Positions 23,419 through 36,744 are shown, counted from the stretch's first letter. The stretch: 64,000 nt of DNA from Anaeramoeba flamelloides (GCA_027625915.1 JANTQA010000008.1:10479001-10543000); one strand, 5' to 3'. Numbers and translations are program-made. The notes: a model not told the origin generated them from the sequence alone.

Positions 23419-24507
23419 ATGAGTTCTTCAAATAGTGAAAAGGAAAAGGAAAAGGAAATAGAAAAAATCAAAAAAGAAAAACGTCGAAATGTGGTTATGA
23501 CGGGTGGCTCAGGGGGTATTGGCCTCAATGCAGTTCAACGTATTGTTGCATCTAAAAAAGTAAGAGTTCTTGTTGGTGTCCGCAAAGACAGAGGCACGAT
23601 GCCAAAGCAAGTCGAAAGATTGACATTAGATTTATCCTCTCTGAAGAGTGTTTATAAATTTTCTGTTAGCGTGAAGGAAGCGCTCGATGGGCAGCCAATT
23701 GACATTCTTGTTCTTAACGCAGGTACAACCTCGCAGAAACTTACTGATCTTAGTGCTGATGGCTTTCTAATTACTTTTGGGGTCAATCATCTTGCTCATT
23801 ACTACTTGGTACGTCTGCTACTTCCAAACATGGCTCGAGGCGGGCGAATCGTAATCACAACCAGCGACACACACGACCCAAAGGTTCTTTCGATGGCTGG
23901 TGGGCCAACGTCACTTGATTTGGATCTTCTGAAGGGAATGGCATATGGTAAATCCAAAGACATTAAGGCCATGAAAGTGTATTCCTTCAGCAAGGCGTGC
24001 AACCTGCTTATGGCGCGTTATCTTGCAGACAAGGATCAGTTCTGTATTGGCCAGGATCTTCAAGTAGTAGCATATAACCCAGGCTTAACACTTGGCACCG
24101 GACTTGGTGGTACACGCCCTACTGGCACTAAACTCTCTTTCAAGCAAAAGGTAGCGAGTGGTTTATTGAAAGGTGCCAGTGTTTTCAACAAAGCCATGTA
24201 CCCAAACGATGTACCAACCGCAGGCAAGGCTTTGGCTCGACTAATTTTAGGGAAGGCTAAACCTCCGAAAAAGAAAATTTATGCATCAATGGTTAAGGGG
24301 AAACTTACATTTCCAAGTCCTTCACTGCTTGTGCAAGACGATGAAGCAGTTATATTTTTGTGGGATGAAAGCGAAAATCTTCTCGGAAAAAAGTTTGTCA
24401 AAAAATTACCAACTATAATTCTCAAGAAAACATCGGAAATAGAGTCAAACGAAAAAGAAAATGAAAAAATTAACTCTGATTCGAGCACCCAATCCGAGAA
24501 AAATTAG
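23419..24507 (+). CDS. Short-chain dehydrogenase/reductase (362 aa)
   Basis: NAD(P)-dependent oxidoreductase of the classical SDR fold; the substrate is unknown. From the ATG at 23419 there is a Lys/Glu-rich head of about 23 residues. The cofactor motif TGGSGGIG follows at 28-35, then the NAG motif at 100-102, Asn123, the catalytic Ser149 (in TTSDTHDP), and Tyr188 with Lys192 of the YxxxK motif. A conserved NPG lies after the active site. Arrangement and length recall retinol-dehydrogenase and protochlorophyllide-reductase relatives, but the substrate loop is too divergent to name a reaction. The frame is also open upstream without an ATG. G+C is visibly higher than in the surroundings and there is no intron, which is compatible with, but does not prove, transfer from bacteria. 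A Glu/Asn/Ser-rich tail ends the protein. Confidence 0.9.
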   Translation: MSSSNSEKEKEKEIEKIKKEKRRNVVMTGGSGGIGLNAVQRIVASKKVRVLVGVRKDRGTMPKQVERLTLDLSSLKSVYKFSVSVKEALDGQPIDILVLNAGTTSQKLTDLSADGFLITFGVNHLAHYYLVRLLLPNMARGGRIVITTSDTHDPKVLSMAGGPTSLDLDLLKGMAYGKSKDIKAMKVYSFSKACNLLMARYLADKDQFCIGQDLQVVAYNPGLTLGTGLGGTRPTGTKLSFKQKVASGLLKGASVFNKAMYPNDVPTAGKALARLILGKAKPPKKKIYASMVKGKLTFPSPSLLVQDDEAVIFLWDESENLLGKKFVKKLPTIILKKTSEIESNEKENEKINSDSSTQSEKN

Positions 24508-25021
24508 GTGGCTCTCTGGTTTGAATTCTTTTGTAACTTCTGGCAATAGACAAACAAAAAATTTGGATTTTGTTACTTGTTTCTATATATTTTATAAGCT
24601 TTTTCTAATACAAAATGTTATTGTTTTACGGAAATATCAACACAAGAACACCTACTAGAATCGAAACGTGTGACAGTCTATTGAGAATAGATTGGTACTC
24701 TTTCGTTCTAGATTTTAAAAAAAATTTTTATAAAAAAATGAAAAACTTGAATTTTACAATTGCCTCCAATTAAAATTTGAGAGAAAATAATATTTTAAAA
24801 AAAATAAAAATTAAATTCTGAGAAATTTATATAATTTTTTTTCTGGTCTTTTTTTTTTTTATATTTAATTGCCCACCCCCCCCAAGTTATCTTTTTCTAT
24901 TGATTCATATGATATTTTAGAAATTCTTATTAAAAAAATCATACTCTTAAATATTATCCAAATCAAACTATTTTAGAGATTCTCAAAAGAAAAAATATAT
25001 AAAAAGTACATTTCAACTTTA
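24508..25021. other. AT-rich spacer 3' of the dehydrogenase
   Basis: About 500 bases with no gene. A run of C near 24876 is notable for this background. Confidence 0.5.
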
Positions 25022-26119
25022 GGTTTACAATCCCTGGAATTTCAAAAAAGATTATCTTATGTAAGGTGTAGTGACTTGCTAATTTGTTTAGTATCTGATC
25101 GATCTTTTTGCTTTATATGGGTTTTAAGAGTGGTTCAAAATGACAATTTATTTTTTTTTTTCCCGAATCTGAATTGAAGAGTGTAAGATTAATAGATTGG
25201 TAGGTGCTTAAGGTTTACAATCCCTGAAACTGGAAAAAAGATTATTTTGTATTGGGTGTGCTAACTTGTTATTTTGGTTCTTAGCTGATCGATCCACAAC
25301 TAAGTTTGGATCGTATAGGTAGTTGAAAAAGGCTATTTTTGTCATTTTATTTTTTTTTTTTCCGAAACAGGAATTGATGAGTCTAAGATTAATAAATTGG
25401 AAGATATTTAATTATTAATTGAGTTTTTTGTTTTCTATGTTGAAATTTTTATTTACGCTTTGTATTATTTGATACTTGTAAAAACAATTTTTTTTTATTT
25501 ACTCCTAACTCTGTAAAAGGAAAATGATAATTTCAATTGACAACCCAAAAATTAACACTTTCAGTTCAATACCTTCCAATCAATTAATCTTAGACTCATC
25601 AATTCCTGTTTCGGAAAAAAAAAAAATAAAATGACAAAAATAGCCTTTTTCAACTACCTATACGATCCAAACTTAGTTGTGGATCGATCAGCTAAGAACC
25701 AAAATAACAAGTTAGCACACCCAATACAAAATAATCTTTTTTCCAGTTTCAGGGATTGTAAACCTTAAGAACAAATTGAGATTTTTGGGTTTTTAAGAAG
25801 AAAAATTTGATTTACATTTTGTTCAATTCACCCAATATAAAAAAATTTTTTTTTTAAGCACCAAATAAAACCAAACCTAATTAAAAATTTCAATGAAAAC
25901 CCCACAAATAACACCTTTTTATCACTTAACCTAAAAATATATTAGTCTTTCACTCTTCAATTTAGATTTCGGATAGGGAAAATTAATTGTCAAAAATTAT
26001 CAATTTGGCCACTCTTAAACCCATACTAAGTTTAAAGATCCATCAGATACTAAACAAATTAGCAAGTCACTACACCCTACATAAGATTATCTTTTTTCAA
26101 ATTTCAGGGATTGTAAATC
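25022..26119. mobile_element. Fold-back element, TTAA family, older outer copy
   Basis: Inverted arms of about 185 bases at the left (25022-25207) and about 200 at the right (to 26119) start with GGTTTACAATCCCTG and end with its complement. TTTA and TTAT flank it, decayed from TTAA. Its interior is split by a younger relative at 25212-25764. The arms have diverged noticeably from each other, so this copy is older. Neither copy codes for protein. Confidence 0.8.
25212..25764. mobile_element. Fold-back element, TTAA family, young nested copy
   Basis: A 553-bp element with arms of about 195 bases that are nearly identical reverse complements, separated by about 155 bases. Both ends read GGTTTACAATCCCTGAAA outward-in. 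A perfect TTAA lies on each side (25208-25211 and 25765-25768). It sits inside the older element at 25022-26119. TTAA duplication recalls piggyBac-type transposition, but the terminal bases do not match the usual CCC start, so the class is open. Confidence 0.9.
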
Positions 26120-27039
26120 TTATAGACCCCAGAATTCTGAACAATTAAATAATAATTTTTTGCTGAATTTTGATCCGATCAAAATTTCAAATAACAGTAA
26201 AGTTAATTGCCTTACTGTTCAAATATTTTCAAAAAAAGTAAAAGTAAATTACCATTTTATAATCAATATTCAATCTGAAAAAAAGTTAAACAGAATTATG
26301 AATTGGAAACCTAAATATAGCCTTACTGAAAACAAAAACAAGATCAAGATAGTAAAAGAAAAAATAATGGATTCCAGAGAAAATGGAGGACAAAAAAAAT
26401 AACAGTTTTTATAATATCTCTTTGTTGCCTTTTTCTTGTCATTTATTGAAAAATTTGACAATTATTCATGTCTTCAAAACCACTCTTAACGATTTCGATA
26501 AAAAGGAAATTAAATATTGTTTTTTTGTTTATTTGTTTGTACTAATATAATGAATTTATCTAAAAAGTTATTTTTTTACCCTTTTAATTGATTTGACTTT
26601 TTGTTTTCAAGTTCTATTAATGTTTTCAATTAAAAATAGTGTTTAATAGTTTTTTACCAAACACAAATATTAAAAAATTATTTCAAAAAAAAAATAAAAA
26701 TTTACTAATTGTCCACTTTTTACTAACTACAATTATAATAAAACGTTGTCGTGAATAATAGATCAATGATCAAAAAATACTTTTAAAGATATTTTTACAA
26801 TTTAAGTTGAAAAAATCAACAATCCAGTTTCGATTAATATTTTTTTCAAAATTTAATAGTAAAAAATTAGAAAATTTGGTTCTTCACCTTTAAGTTGTTA
26901 TTAATTACATTTTGAAAGAATTTTAAATCTGATAAATATCAATCAAAGGGAATCAATAATTTGGACTAGTAAAGAATTATTTATTCTTTTAAATTCGAAC
27001 AAATATTTTTGATTTTTGATTTTTCTGTTAGCTTTTCTT
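26120..27039. other. AT-rich spacer, nothing recognised
   Basis: About 900 bases. A plus-strand frame of 80 codons at 26160-26402 has a Lys/Asn/Ile composition expected from AT-rich sequence and is not supported as a gene. Confidence 0.45.
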
Positions 27040-27295
27040 GAGTTATTTGTTTATTTGTGAAGTGTTCTAGGTTTTTTTTTATTTTTTGAAATAAACAGAA
27101 AATTTTAATAAAATTTTGGTTTATTTCAAAAAGTAAAAAAAACCTAACGAAAATTAATAGATTTTAAAAATAAAACAGAAAACCTCAAGAAAACCTAGAA
27201 CACTTTTCTTTATTTTTTTTTTTAATTTTTGAAATGAACAGAAAATTTTGAAAATTTTCCGTTTATTTCGAAAATTTAAAAAAAAAACCTAGACA
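27040..27295. repeat. Cluster of overlapping hairpins
   Basis: The sequence AGTGTTCTAGGTTTT near 27060 returns inverted as AAAACCTAGAACACTT near 27195. Between and beyond these points the motif GAAATAAACAGAAAATTTT is repeated inverted twice. The result is a chain of at least two hairpins over 250 bases. It is probably one or two degenerate palindromic elements; boundaries are unclear. Confidence 0.55.
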
Positions 27296-29317
27296 CTCTA
27301 CAGCACTTGATGGCACTCTACATATATGGTAATGTTTATTACCAGACCCCCCCATTTGGGTTTGTTATATAATAAGAGTGCTTTTAAAACTTTTAATTAT
27401 TATCTATTAAAAAAAAATCCTACCGTTGGATTTAAGGAAAAATCACCTATATATCAATTTAATTTTTTTTGAAGTAAGAACCGGCCCCTTTTTATATAGA
27501 TTAGAGACTTTAAAATATCTTAGTACTATTAACAACAATACATGTAACACCATAAAGATTGTTAAGAACTATAATGTAGATTATGTTGTGAATAAACTCA
27601 ATCAACAAGGAAGAAATGATATTTGGAGTTGTATTTCTGTCTAACTCGGAATTTCAATTTTATTTTTTTAAACTAGTGAAGGGTAACATATAAAAAAATC
27701 GAGAATTTACAAAATGTTTAATATGGTACATAACAAAACGTTCTAAATTTCCCATGAGTTGGTAAAATGCTTTATCCTCACAATTTATATCAATTTAGAT
27801 CTAATTAATCAATAATAAACTTGATATTTTTTTTTTTTTTGAAAAACATATTTTTTTAATAATAAATATTTTTTCAATAATTTCTTCCAACCTAAATTTT
27901 GATCTTAACATTAAGCTTATAAGTTCTTTTAAGTTAATTTATATTCATGATTTATAGTGTAAATAATAATAATAATAAAAACTGGGATAAAAATTTCTAT
28001 TATTGTAAGAAATAAAATGAATTTAATTATTTAATTCATAAAAATTTTAACATAATGTTTGGGATCTTGGAATAAGAAATTATTCTAAATTGTAATAAAG
28101 ATCGATATAAATATTGTCTCTTTTTTTGATTATAACTTTTGTTAAAAATATTCTTATATGGAACTGATTGTAAATTATTAGTATTATATTTATAAGAATA
28201 GTTTTAAACATAAAAATTTACAAATAATTTCATAATTTAATTATAAAGATTGTATTTTTATTTTTATATGAATTTTCATTTTTTTTTGAGATAAAATTTT
28301 TGGTTAACCAAAAAATTGATATATTCAACTGATTAAAAAATAATTATTTTTTTTTTAAGAAGGATAGTTATAATAATCAAAGTTTTAAAGTCATGTAAAA
28401 ATTTTACTCAGAAATTTTGTTTTTGTATTAAGATAAAATTCAATTTTTCAAAATAAATTTTTCTTGAAGATAATTTGGAAACTCGTTAATTTTATTGTAA
28501 AAATTCATTATTATTTTCTTCTAACAAAAATGATTTTTATTGTATTAAATATTCTTATTAAAAAGACAAACTATTTGTTAAAAAGATTTATTTTCAAAGT
28601 TGAGACTTTTTTTATATTTTTTTGTCATTTTTCGAAAATTAAGAAACAGAATTTTTTAACACTTTAAAAAATAATTTTTTTTTTACAAAATAGATCTACA
28701 TTTTATTGATAAATTTTTATTAAATTTCTATCAAATTTAGATTTCTTAAATTACCTATACCACAATTAGTTTTATTTGCCGAGATTAGAATTGAAATATT
28801 AAATAATTAAAAATAATAACCAAATAAACAATTTTTTTCAAAAAGAATGTTTTACAACTTAAAAAATATATTATACCATTTTCAAGAATAAAATTAACTT
28901 TTAATAAAAATATATGTTTACTTTATTTTTTTTTTATATTGGAAATATGTAAATTTTGGATTTCAAAAAATTAGACTCAAAATTAAAAAATTGTTTAAAT
29001 AAAATTGACGAATCTAGTTCATCAGACAAAATACTAACTTCAAAAAAAAATATTTTTTTTGGAGCTCAATACTGATTTCATTTTTTTATTTTATAATATA
29101 GTAACTTTTAGTAGAAATAGAATAAAATTTTGGAATCTCTCTCCAAACAATAATCTACTAACTTGGGAAAACTTCAATTTGAAAACTTCAATTAACCAAT
29201 TATTTTTTAATTTTTTGAAAAGTAATCTAGAATTGTTGATTTATTTTCACTCTTTGGACGACTTGTTTTTTTTTCCCATATTCAAATGAAAAAATTGTTA
29301 ATTTAATCTTTCAATTA
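27296..29317. other. AT-rich spacer, nothing firmly recognised
   Basis: About 2 kb. A 72-codon frame at 27426-27644 has a less biased residue mix than most chance frames here but starts without ATG and matches no family I know. The remainder is A/T runs. Confidence 0.4.
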
Positions 29318-29776
29318 ACTGTTGAGAGAAAAATGTTGGACACAGAAAAAGGGTTGGACACCTTTTTTAATTGGGAACATTAGTAAAATTGAAAATCAAA
29401 TCCTATTGATAACAAGGTGAATTTTATATAAATCCAGATTTAAAGGTGTTAAAAGTTCATTAATATGTGGTGTGTGTAGAATACTCATTTGAATGGTTGA
29501 TAACTAAATTAGATCATGCTATTTTAACAAAAATCCAAGTTTTACTAAAGTTTACTATTAATTCTGATAATGGTAATTTTTAAACTTGCTTTAGACCATA
29601 AGAGATAAGGTTTTGAAAAAGTAGAATTACATTAATAGTTATTCTAATAAGTAGACTATTGTTATTTTCTTGAGTTATTTCACAAACGATTGAAATTTAA
29701 AATCATTTTTAGAAATGGTCCCAATTAAAATTGCTGTCCAACTATTTTTCTCAGTCCAACATTTTTCTCTCAACAG
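29318..29776. mobile_element. Terminal-inverted-repeat element, about 460 bp
   Basis: Ends are inverted repeats of about 60 bases beginning CTGTTGAGAGAAAAATGTTGG, with repeated GTTGGAC motifs and TTTAATTGGGA at the inner edge. TA lies next to both ends. The arms match at most positions. The 340-base interior is not coding. It is a non-autonomous DNA element, perhaps Tc1/mariner-like from the TA flanks; only one copy is in this window. Confidence 0.82.
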
Positions 29777-30115
29777 TAACAATATATCTCAAAATTGTTT
29801 CCTTTCTAAATGACGATATAGTTCATAACACAAACTCTAGTAGGTAATTTTTAGTTTCTTCTTGCTTTATTTATTATAGTCTATCAAAAACTTTTACAAA
29901 TATTGAATAAAGGTAATATTGTAATAAGCCAAATCAAAAGATACTCGACTGTTTCATAAAAAAACAATTGACTAAACAACCTCTCTGAATCCCTTAAAAG
30001 TTATATTAATGAAAAAACAACCAATAATAAGAATTCCAATCAGATCTATTTAACAAAAATGAAATCATTTTTTCTTTTTTTTGCTTTTTTTTTCAAAACT
30101 CATTGTTTGTTCCCA

Positions 30116-33100
30116 ATGAGACAACAATTCAAACTGAACCAAAATAATAAGAAACAATTGGAATTTGATCTTCTTTCAAGAGACTACAAAAAACAAAAAG
30201 AACAGATCTCTCAATTAAAAAACCAAATCAATGGTTATTCAAAGCAACAAGAAATTTATCTTTCAAATTTTCTTTTTGTCGAACAGCAATGGAATGAGGT
30301 AATAATTGATTCATTTAAAAAAAAGAACAAAAATAAAAAAACACCAAAAAACCTTTTTGAAACACATTCTTTCCATCACCAAACCAAAAGATTGCAATTA
30401 AAAAACTTTTTTTTTTTTCTTTTTGCTCTTGTTCTTGTTCACCATAATTCATTGAACAATCTTTTTCATTTCAAAACACGAACTAATTCTTGGATCTGAA
30501 AACCATTTGTTAAAACAAGATATTTTTATTTGTTGAATGAAATTCAAATCCACAAACTACATTATGTTGAATTATTTGGTGATTGAAAATAAATTCCTTT
30601 TCGGGATGGTAAAGTGATTTACAAAAAAGTGTGACCAAAAAGTATTCAAAATTATCTTTTAAACAGACGGAAATAAAAATTGCTCTACTGAAGTCTGTGA
30701 ACTGTTTTAAAGTTTTTTGTTGCACTTTGTTTAAAATGACTTTAACTTTTTCTTTTCCATTCTTTTGATGATAAAATAAGTTCCAATGATAAATTATTTG
30801 ATCGTAGCAACCTCGATTTTTTTGGAAATTCTTCAATAATGAATCCGATTTTGATAAAATTTTATTTTTGGATTTTATTATCTCCAAAAGATTATTAGAA
30901 TTAGAATAATAAAGGGTATAAGATCTTTCGGTTGTTGAAAATCTTAATTGAAGGAATAAATATTTCAAAAGAATCTCATTTGCCAATCTCAAAAAAACTA
31001 TAATAATTTTCTTAGGTTTCTGAAAACAATTCGTTTTTAAATACGAAGAACTCCATCAAGGTAGAATTCATTTTGAATATTTTTTTAGAACCAAAATTTG
31101 ACTTTTTAAATTTATTTGTCATTTTTAAAAGCTTTTTTAAAATCAAAAGTAATTTTTGACAAATCAAAAAATCAAAGTAAAATAAATTTTCGAAAAGAGA
31201 CAAAAAAAAGAATCTCCAAAACTCGAAAAATACAAGAGTTATAACAACACAACTCTTTAATTTTTTCTTTTGTTTTAAAATATTGATTTAATTGTGGAGT
31301 ATTTGAAAGATAAGAAGAATTATTACTCAAATGAAGGAACATTAAAAATTGAAAATGAGAGAACAAAATTGTTTGACTTGAAAAAAAAGTCACTACTTTG
31401 CTGATCAGCACATTAAATAAAAGAAACTCTTTCAAACATTCTTTTTCTGAACAAAAAACTTAAATTGTTTCCAAAAAGAAGAAAAATAAATCTCAAATTT
31501 TACTCGAGACCCGTTCATTGAGATTATCCTTTTCGCAAATGAAATTCCGTTATTTTTACAAATCTTTTATAAACCACAAAAGTGTTTTCAATAGAAACTA
31601 ACTGTTGTGAAAAAAAATTGGTACACATTAAAAAATCGACTTTTGCTATTTTTTTTAATTTCTAAATTTATCAACTTGTTAAAATTGACAGTTAGGATAT
31701 TTGGGCAATAGACTCCCGTTTAGAATGGTTAATGGATACTCAACAGTTTATATATTTATCTGTAAAATGGGAATAAATTTTTGAATTTTTACTAATATTT
31801 TCAATTGATCAACAAACAATTAACATCCTCATGTTTTTTGTCAATCATCAGGATTTTGATTTTAACAGTTATCATGGAAAAAAAGTAAAACTTAATTCTC
31901 TCATTGTACAGCTGGCTTAAAAAATCGAATACTAAAAATTTAAAAAATGTTACTCAAACCACTTCAAACGGGCGAATTAGGCGGTTTGAGCAATAATTTA
32001 TAAAACACTTAGTCTTCACTTTGTTAAAACAAGTGTATTGGAATAAACTTGATTTTCTTTTTTTATTTTAAAAGCTAATTATGATTACTTCTCAATTCCA
32101 AGAATTCAATTTTATCACAGTAGTCTAAGAAGCAATAGGCAAATTATTGTGACAATTTTTGTTTTTAATTGATTTGTAAAAATCTTTTTATTATTTTTTT
32201 CAACTAATCGTCATTAAACACTATTTTGTTATACCAAAATAAAAATATTTTCAATTATTAATTGAAAAATATCGTTATAAATCCACAATATATTGCTTCA
32301 GACAAGAGTGGTTTATTTTTTAAAAAAATTGCTTTATTTTGATTGTTTAAAGAATAACATTACCAACTATGCTACCTATGCCAAACATATTAAAGAATAA
32401 AATAAAAATGGAAAAACACAATATTAAACAAAAAATATCTTTTAATAAATTCTTAAAAGCAAAATGGAAAATTTATTTGTTAAATTCCCAAAAGATCAGG
32501 AAAGTTAAAAACAAAATTTTGTTAAATGCACCTGAAGAAATTGAAGTTTTTTTTAAAAAAATCGGAATTTGAGATGATAAAGAAAAAGTGTGTCAATTGT
32601 TTGGAATCAAAATTTTGGTTTTAAAACACACTTAAAAAAATAAATTTATTTGAAAGTTATTTATAAAAATATTAAAAGATCATTAGATCAAAAATGACTG
32701 ATAAACTCATTATGATTTTTCATTAAATTTTCATGCCTTTCAATAATTTTTTTTTTTTAAAGGATGAAATAGGATTTTCATTTATATGAAAAATTTATGC
32801 GAATCTGATATCCAATTGTAAAGTAAACAAAACAACTTTCTAAAATTTTAAATAATAATCAACACAACTCTACATCTATTTCAAAACTGGCATGCATGAT
32901 TTAGCTTAAATTGAAAATGTTAATTTTTGATCAAACTTTCCCCTTCAATTGAAACGAACAATTGTTATTTTGGTAACAAATTTTCTATTGTTGCACTTAA
33001 AATTGAACATCTTAAAAAAAGGAATATTTTTTTAAATAATTTCAAAAAAGTTTAAAAAAAATCAAAAAGTTATTTAAAAAGGTTGTATATATTGTAATCT

Positions 33101-36100
33101 TGTGTTTTGGGGTTAAAACTTTAATTTAATTTCTAGCATATATTCCAGTTTTTAGAATGTTTAATTTAAGTTAAATTGTACGCACCAGGTTTGAAATAAC
33201 TGTATCTCTTGTTAAATTAAATTAATTCAAAAATTGAATGTAAAAAATACTTTGAAATTATTTTAATAAAATACAGAGTTTCAATTGCTCAAAATGTTAT
33301 ATATCATTTTTTAAAAGTAAATATTCTACATGTAAAACTTGATATAAAAAGAAAATGAGGTTTCTGCCCCCAATTTAAAACCCAAATAACAGTATGATGG
33401 ATTTAAGGTATTTCAAAAAAAGTGTAGTCATTTTTTTTTACATTTCAAAAAGAAATCATCTTTGTTAGTGGAGATTTATTCGCTAATTGACAATTACAAA
33501 TTAAGTTTAATATTAATGCAGATTGGATCAATGACTATGATGCTTATTTCAAAATATGTTTGTTGAAATATTTCCAAAAAATGAATAAAAAAAATAGCAC
33601 TTTTTTTTAACAAAACAATGTACGGCCAATTTCAATAAAAAACTGAAAAGATGGAAAGGAGTACAAATGATTTTTTAAACAATTAAATGCAGTAATATTT
33701 TTTCAATTCTATTTGAAAATTTGTTGAGATTAAAAAAGTTATGAAAACGATTTTTTCAAATAAGAAAAAAATAATAAAGACCAATTTTCACGCTTAAAAA
33801 ATATCCGATAAAATCGAGATCAGAAAATTTAATATCTTTTTTTTATGTAATACAAGACTAGGAAACAAATTGAATTATTACCAAGAATCAATAAATGGTA
33901 TTTAATGATTTTGGATATTTAAATACTTTTTTGAAGATTGGGTTTAATAAAAATATTACAAAATAAATTTGCTCCACTTTTTTGGAAATAGCTTAGACTT
34001 ATACCTTATAAATTACCATAAATATACCAACAATAAAAAAAATTACAAAGCAATCCACTTTTGATCAATTCCAAATACCAATACTTTGAATAAATTTAAT
34101 TCTAGAATTAGAATCCCATAAAAAGAAGCCCAGTCCTTATATTTCAATATATAATGAAATATAAAATTTAATTGAAAAAGATTTTTCTTTCAAATAAAAT
34201 ATTTATGAATTTTGTTAGTAAAAGAAAAAAAATTCCAAAAAGGGAAAACAGACACTACGAAAATAAATTTTATTTCTATGTGGATCTGAACACATCAATT
34301 TAATTTTTTTGACCTGCAATTTGAAATTATTACAAATAAAAGTTATGTTTTTTTGTGACTAATTCCCCAGTATTTTTTTATAACAAAATCTGCTTTAATT
34401 GACAGAAAAAAACAAATAAAAGAAAGAATTTCGAAGTGACTAAATTCATAATTTCTAATTTAAAAAGCTAAAAAACATCATCATTGGAAGTATTTTAAAC
34501 TTGATTTTAGATTTCTAAAATAGAAATGAAGATTCTATGGTATAATTGTGTTATCTATTTTTTTTTTTTTTTTTTGAACCAAGTGTTTTTATTTCAAAAC
34601 CCTTGACAATAAATCCAATAACACTAGTTAACAAAATTTAAATTACATCTCTTAATTTCTCAAAAAAATAAAAACCATTCGGAAATTTTAAAGATATATA
34701 ATCAAAGTTTTAACGAAATGTATTAAAATAATATTTGATAAAAATTTTCCAAAGTATAATAGTTTTCTTGAACTTGACAATAATCACCACTTTCAAAGAG
34801 TTCTAAAAAAATAAAAATAAAATTTTCAATTGTTTTTCTTTTAAAATCAAAATAAATATTGAATTTTTTAAAATTATTTATATCAATAAATAAAAATAAA
34901 AAAAAATAAAAAACAAAAAAAAAAAAAAGATTCAAAATGAATTACTTGATCAAATAGGGGGGAATACTGATGAAGATTATACAATTCCTGAATCGAAAAC
35001 AAATTTTGAAGATTCATTTTTGCCTATTTATGAAGAATCTATTGGAAAAAGTGAAGAGTATTTTGAAAAAAAAAAAAATGAAATTTGTAATTTGTTTGAT
35101 AAATATCTTGAACAAATCATAAAAAAAAAACAAGATATGGAAAACGAGCAATTACAAAAAACAAATGAAAATGAAAATCAAATTAGAATTGAAAACCGAC
35201 AAGAAAATGAAAAACAAACTGAAAACAAAACTGGAATTGTAAATTTAATAGGTAACTACAATAACAATTCAAACAAACTTGAAATTAATAAGAATGAAGA
35301 ATTACAAACAAACAAAAATGAAAATGTAATGAAAATAGAAAATACAATTAATAATGGTTCTATGGATTATAGCATTCAAATAAATGAATCGAAGAATAAG
35401 GACGAAGAAAAAAATAAACCCGAAGAAGAAAAACAAATACAAAAAGAAGAACAAGAAAAAGAACAAAAGGAAATTAAAACAGAAATAGAAATGAAAATGG
35501 ATATTAAACAAGAAATGGAAACAAAAAATGAAATTAAAAATCTAGAAGAAAAAGGAAAGGGAAATGAACATGAAAAAGAACATGAAAAAGAAATGAAAAA
35601 GGAAACTGAAATTAAAGAGGGGATTAAGATAGAAAAGGAAACCGAAATCAAAACAGATCACAAAATTGAAAAGGATGAAGGAATCGAAAATAACAATAAT
35701 ACTAATGGAGAAATCGAAATTGGGATGGATTTACCAAAATCTAAAGAAATAATAGATTTGGAAAACTATATCAATTTATTAAAAGGCGAGCTAATTAAAT
35801 TAGAAAAGGAAAAGCAAAATTTTGAAATTGAAAAGCATCAATTAAAAGTAGAATCGAGAGAGTTATTTTTAGATTTGGATGAAAAAATACATGAGACTGG
35901 GATACTTAATGCCAAGCTTCTGAATAAAAAAAATGAATTAAATCAATTAAAAACACCGCTATTGGACAACAAATCAACGAATAATAATGAACCAAACAAC
36001 AAGAATACTTCAAGCAATCAAATGGATCTTGAAAAAAATGGTATTAATGGTTCAAAGCAATCAACAAGACAGCAACAATTAGAAAACGAATTACAAAGTT

Positions 36101-36744
36101 TAACAAAAAAATTCAAAGAGCAAGAAAAAGAAAATGAGTATTTAATCCAAAAAATTGAAGACGAAATTAAAATCAAAAGGGAATTGCTAACTGAACAAGA
36201 AGATCTTCGATCAGAATTAGAATTTTTACCAGAAAAGGAGCTACGAGAAATTTCCTTTTTCCAACAAATGGGAATGAAAGTGAAACTAGTCAACGAAGAG
36301 GTACAAAAGCAAAGGGAAATCATTCGGCATTTAGAAGAAACCTTGACAAACAATTATGAGTCATATCGAACACAGTCGGAGGATTTGACAAAGCAGGCGA
36401 TGCTTGAACAGGTCTCCTTGAAGGACGAATTCCAAACCTCCACGGGGAGGTGGTTTGCCTCAAAATCTGATTATGACCAATTAAGATATAGATATAATTT
36501 AGAAAATGCATCTGATTATGGATCAAATAGCTTTGATGAAATCTCTGAAATGATCAAAATTAAAAATTTGGAATGTGAAGTTTATAAAAATCAAAATAAT
36601 TATTTATCCAAAAGGATTAACGAATTAAAAACATGGCTAGATGAGCACCAAGAAAATTTTGTCTCTATAAATTCATCAATACCAAATATAAATCAAAATA
36701 CTATTAAGCAAAGGAAATATGTAACTGGATTAAACAACAACAGC

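Larger units (their letters stand above)
30299..34929 (+). other. Inferred 4.6-kb intron of the Bre1 gene
   Basis: It starts GTAATA and ends AAAAAG after an A-rich tract. It is about twenty times longer than the 190-290-base introns of RPS18, NAA30 and the carrier gene here. It contains the antisense coding-like block 30510-31435 and a GC-rich stem-loop at 31953-31990. The rest is AT-rich with no repeat copy that I recognise. Confidence 0.6.

Noticed and set aside
30299-30499. Continuation of the Bre1 exon 1 frame
   Set aside because: It runs past a good GTAATA donor into Lys- and Phe-rich sequence that does not resemble Bre1, while the frame at 34930 does.
32369-32572. 67-codon plus-strand frame in the Bre1 intron
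   Set aside because: Lys/Ile/Asn composition and length are as expected by chance in this sequence.
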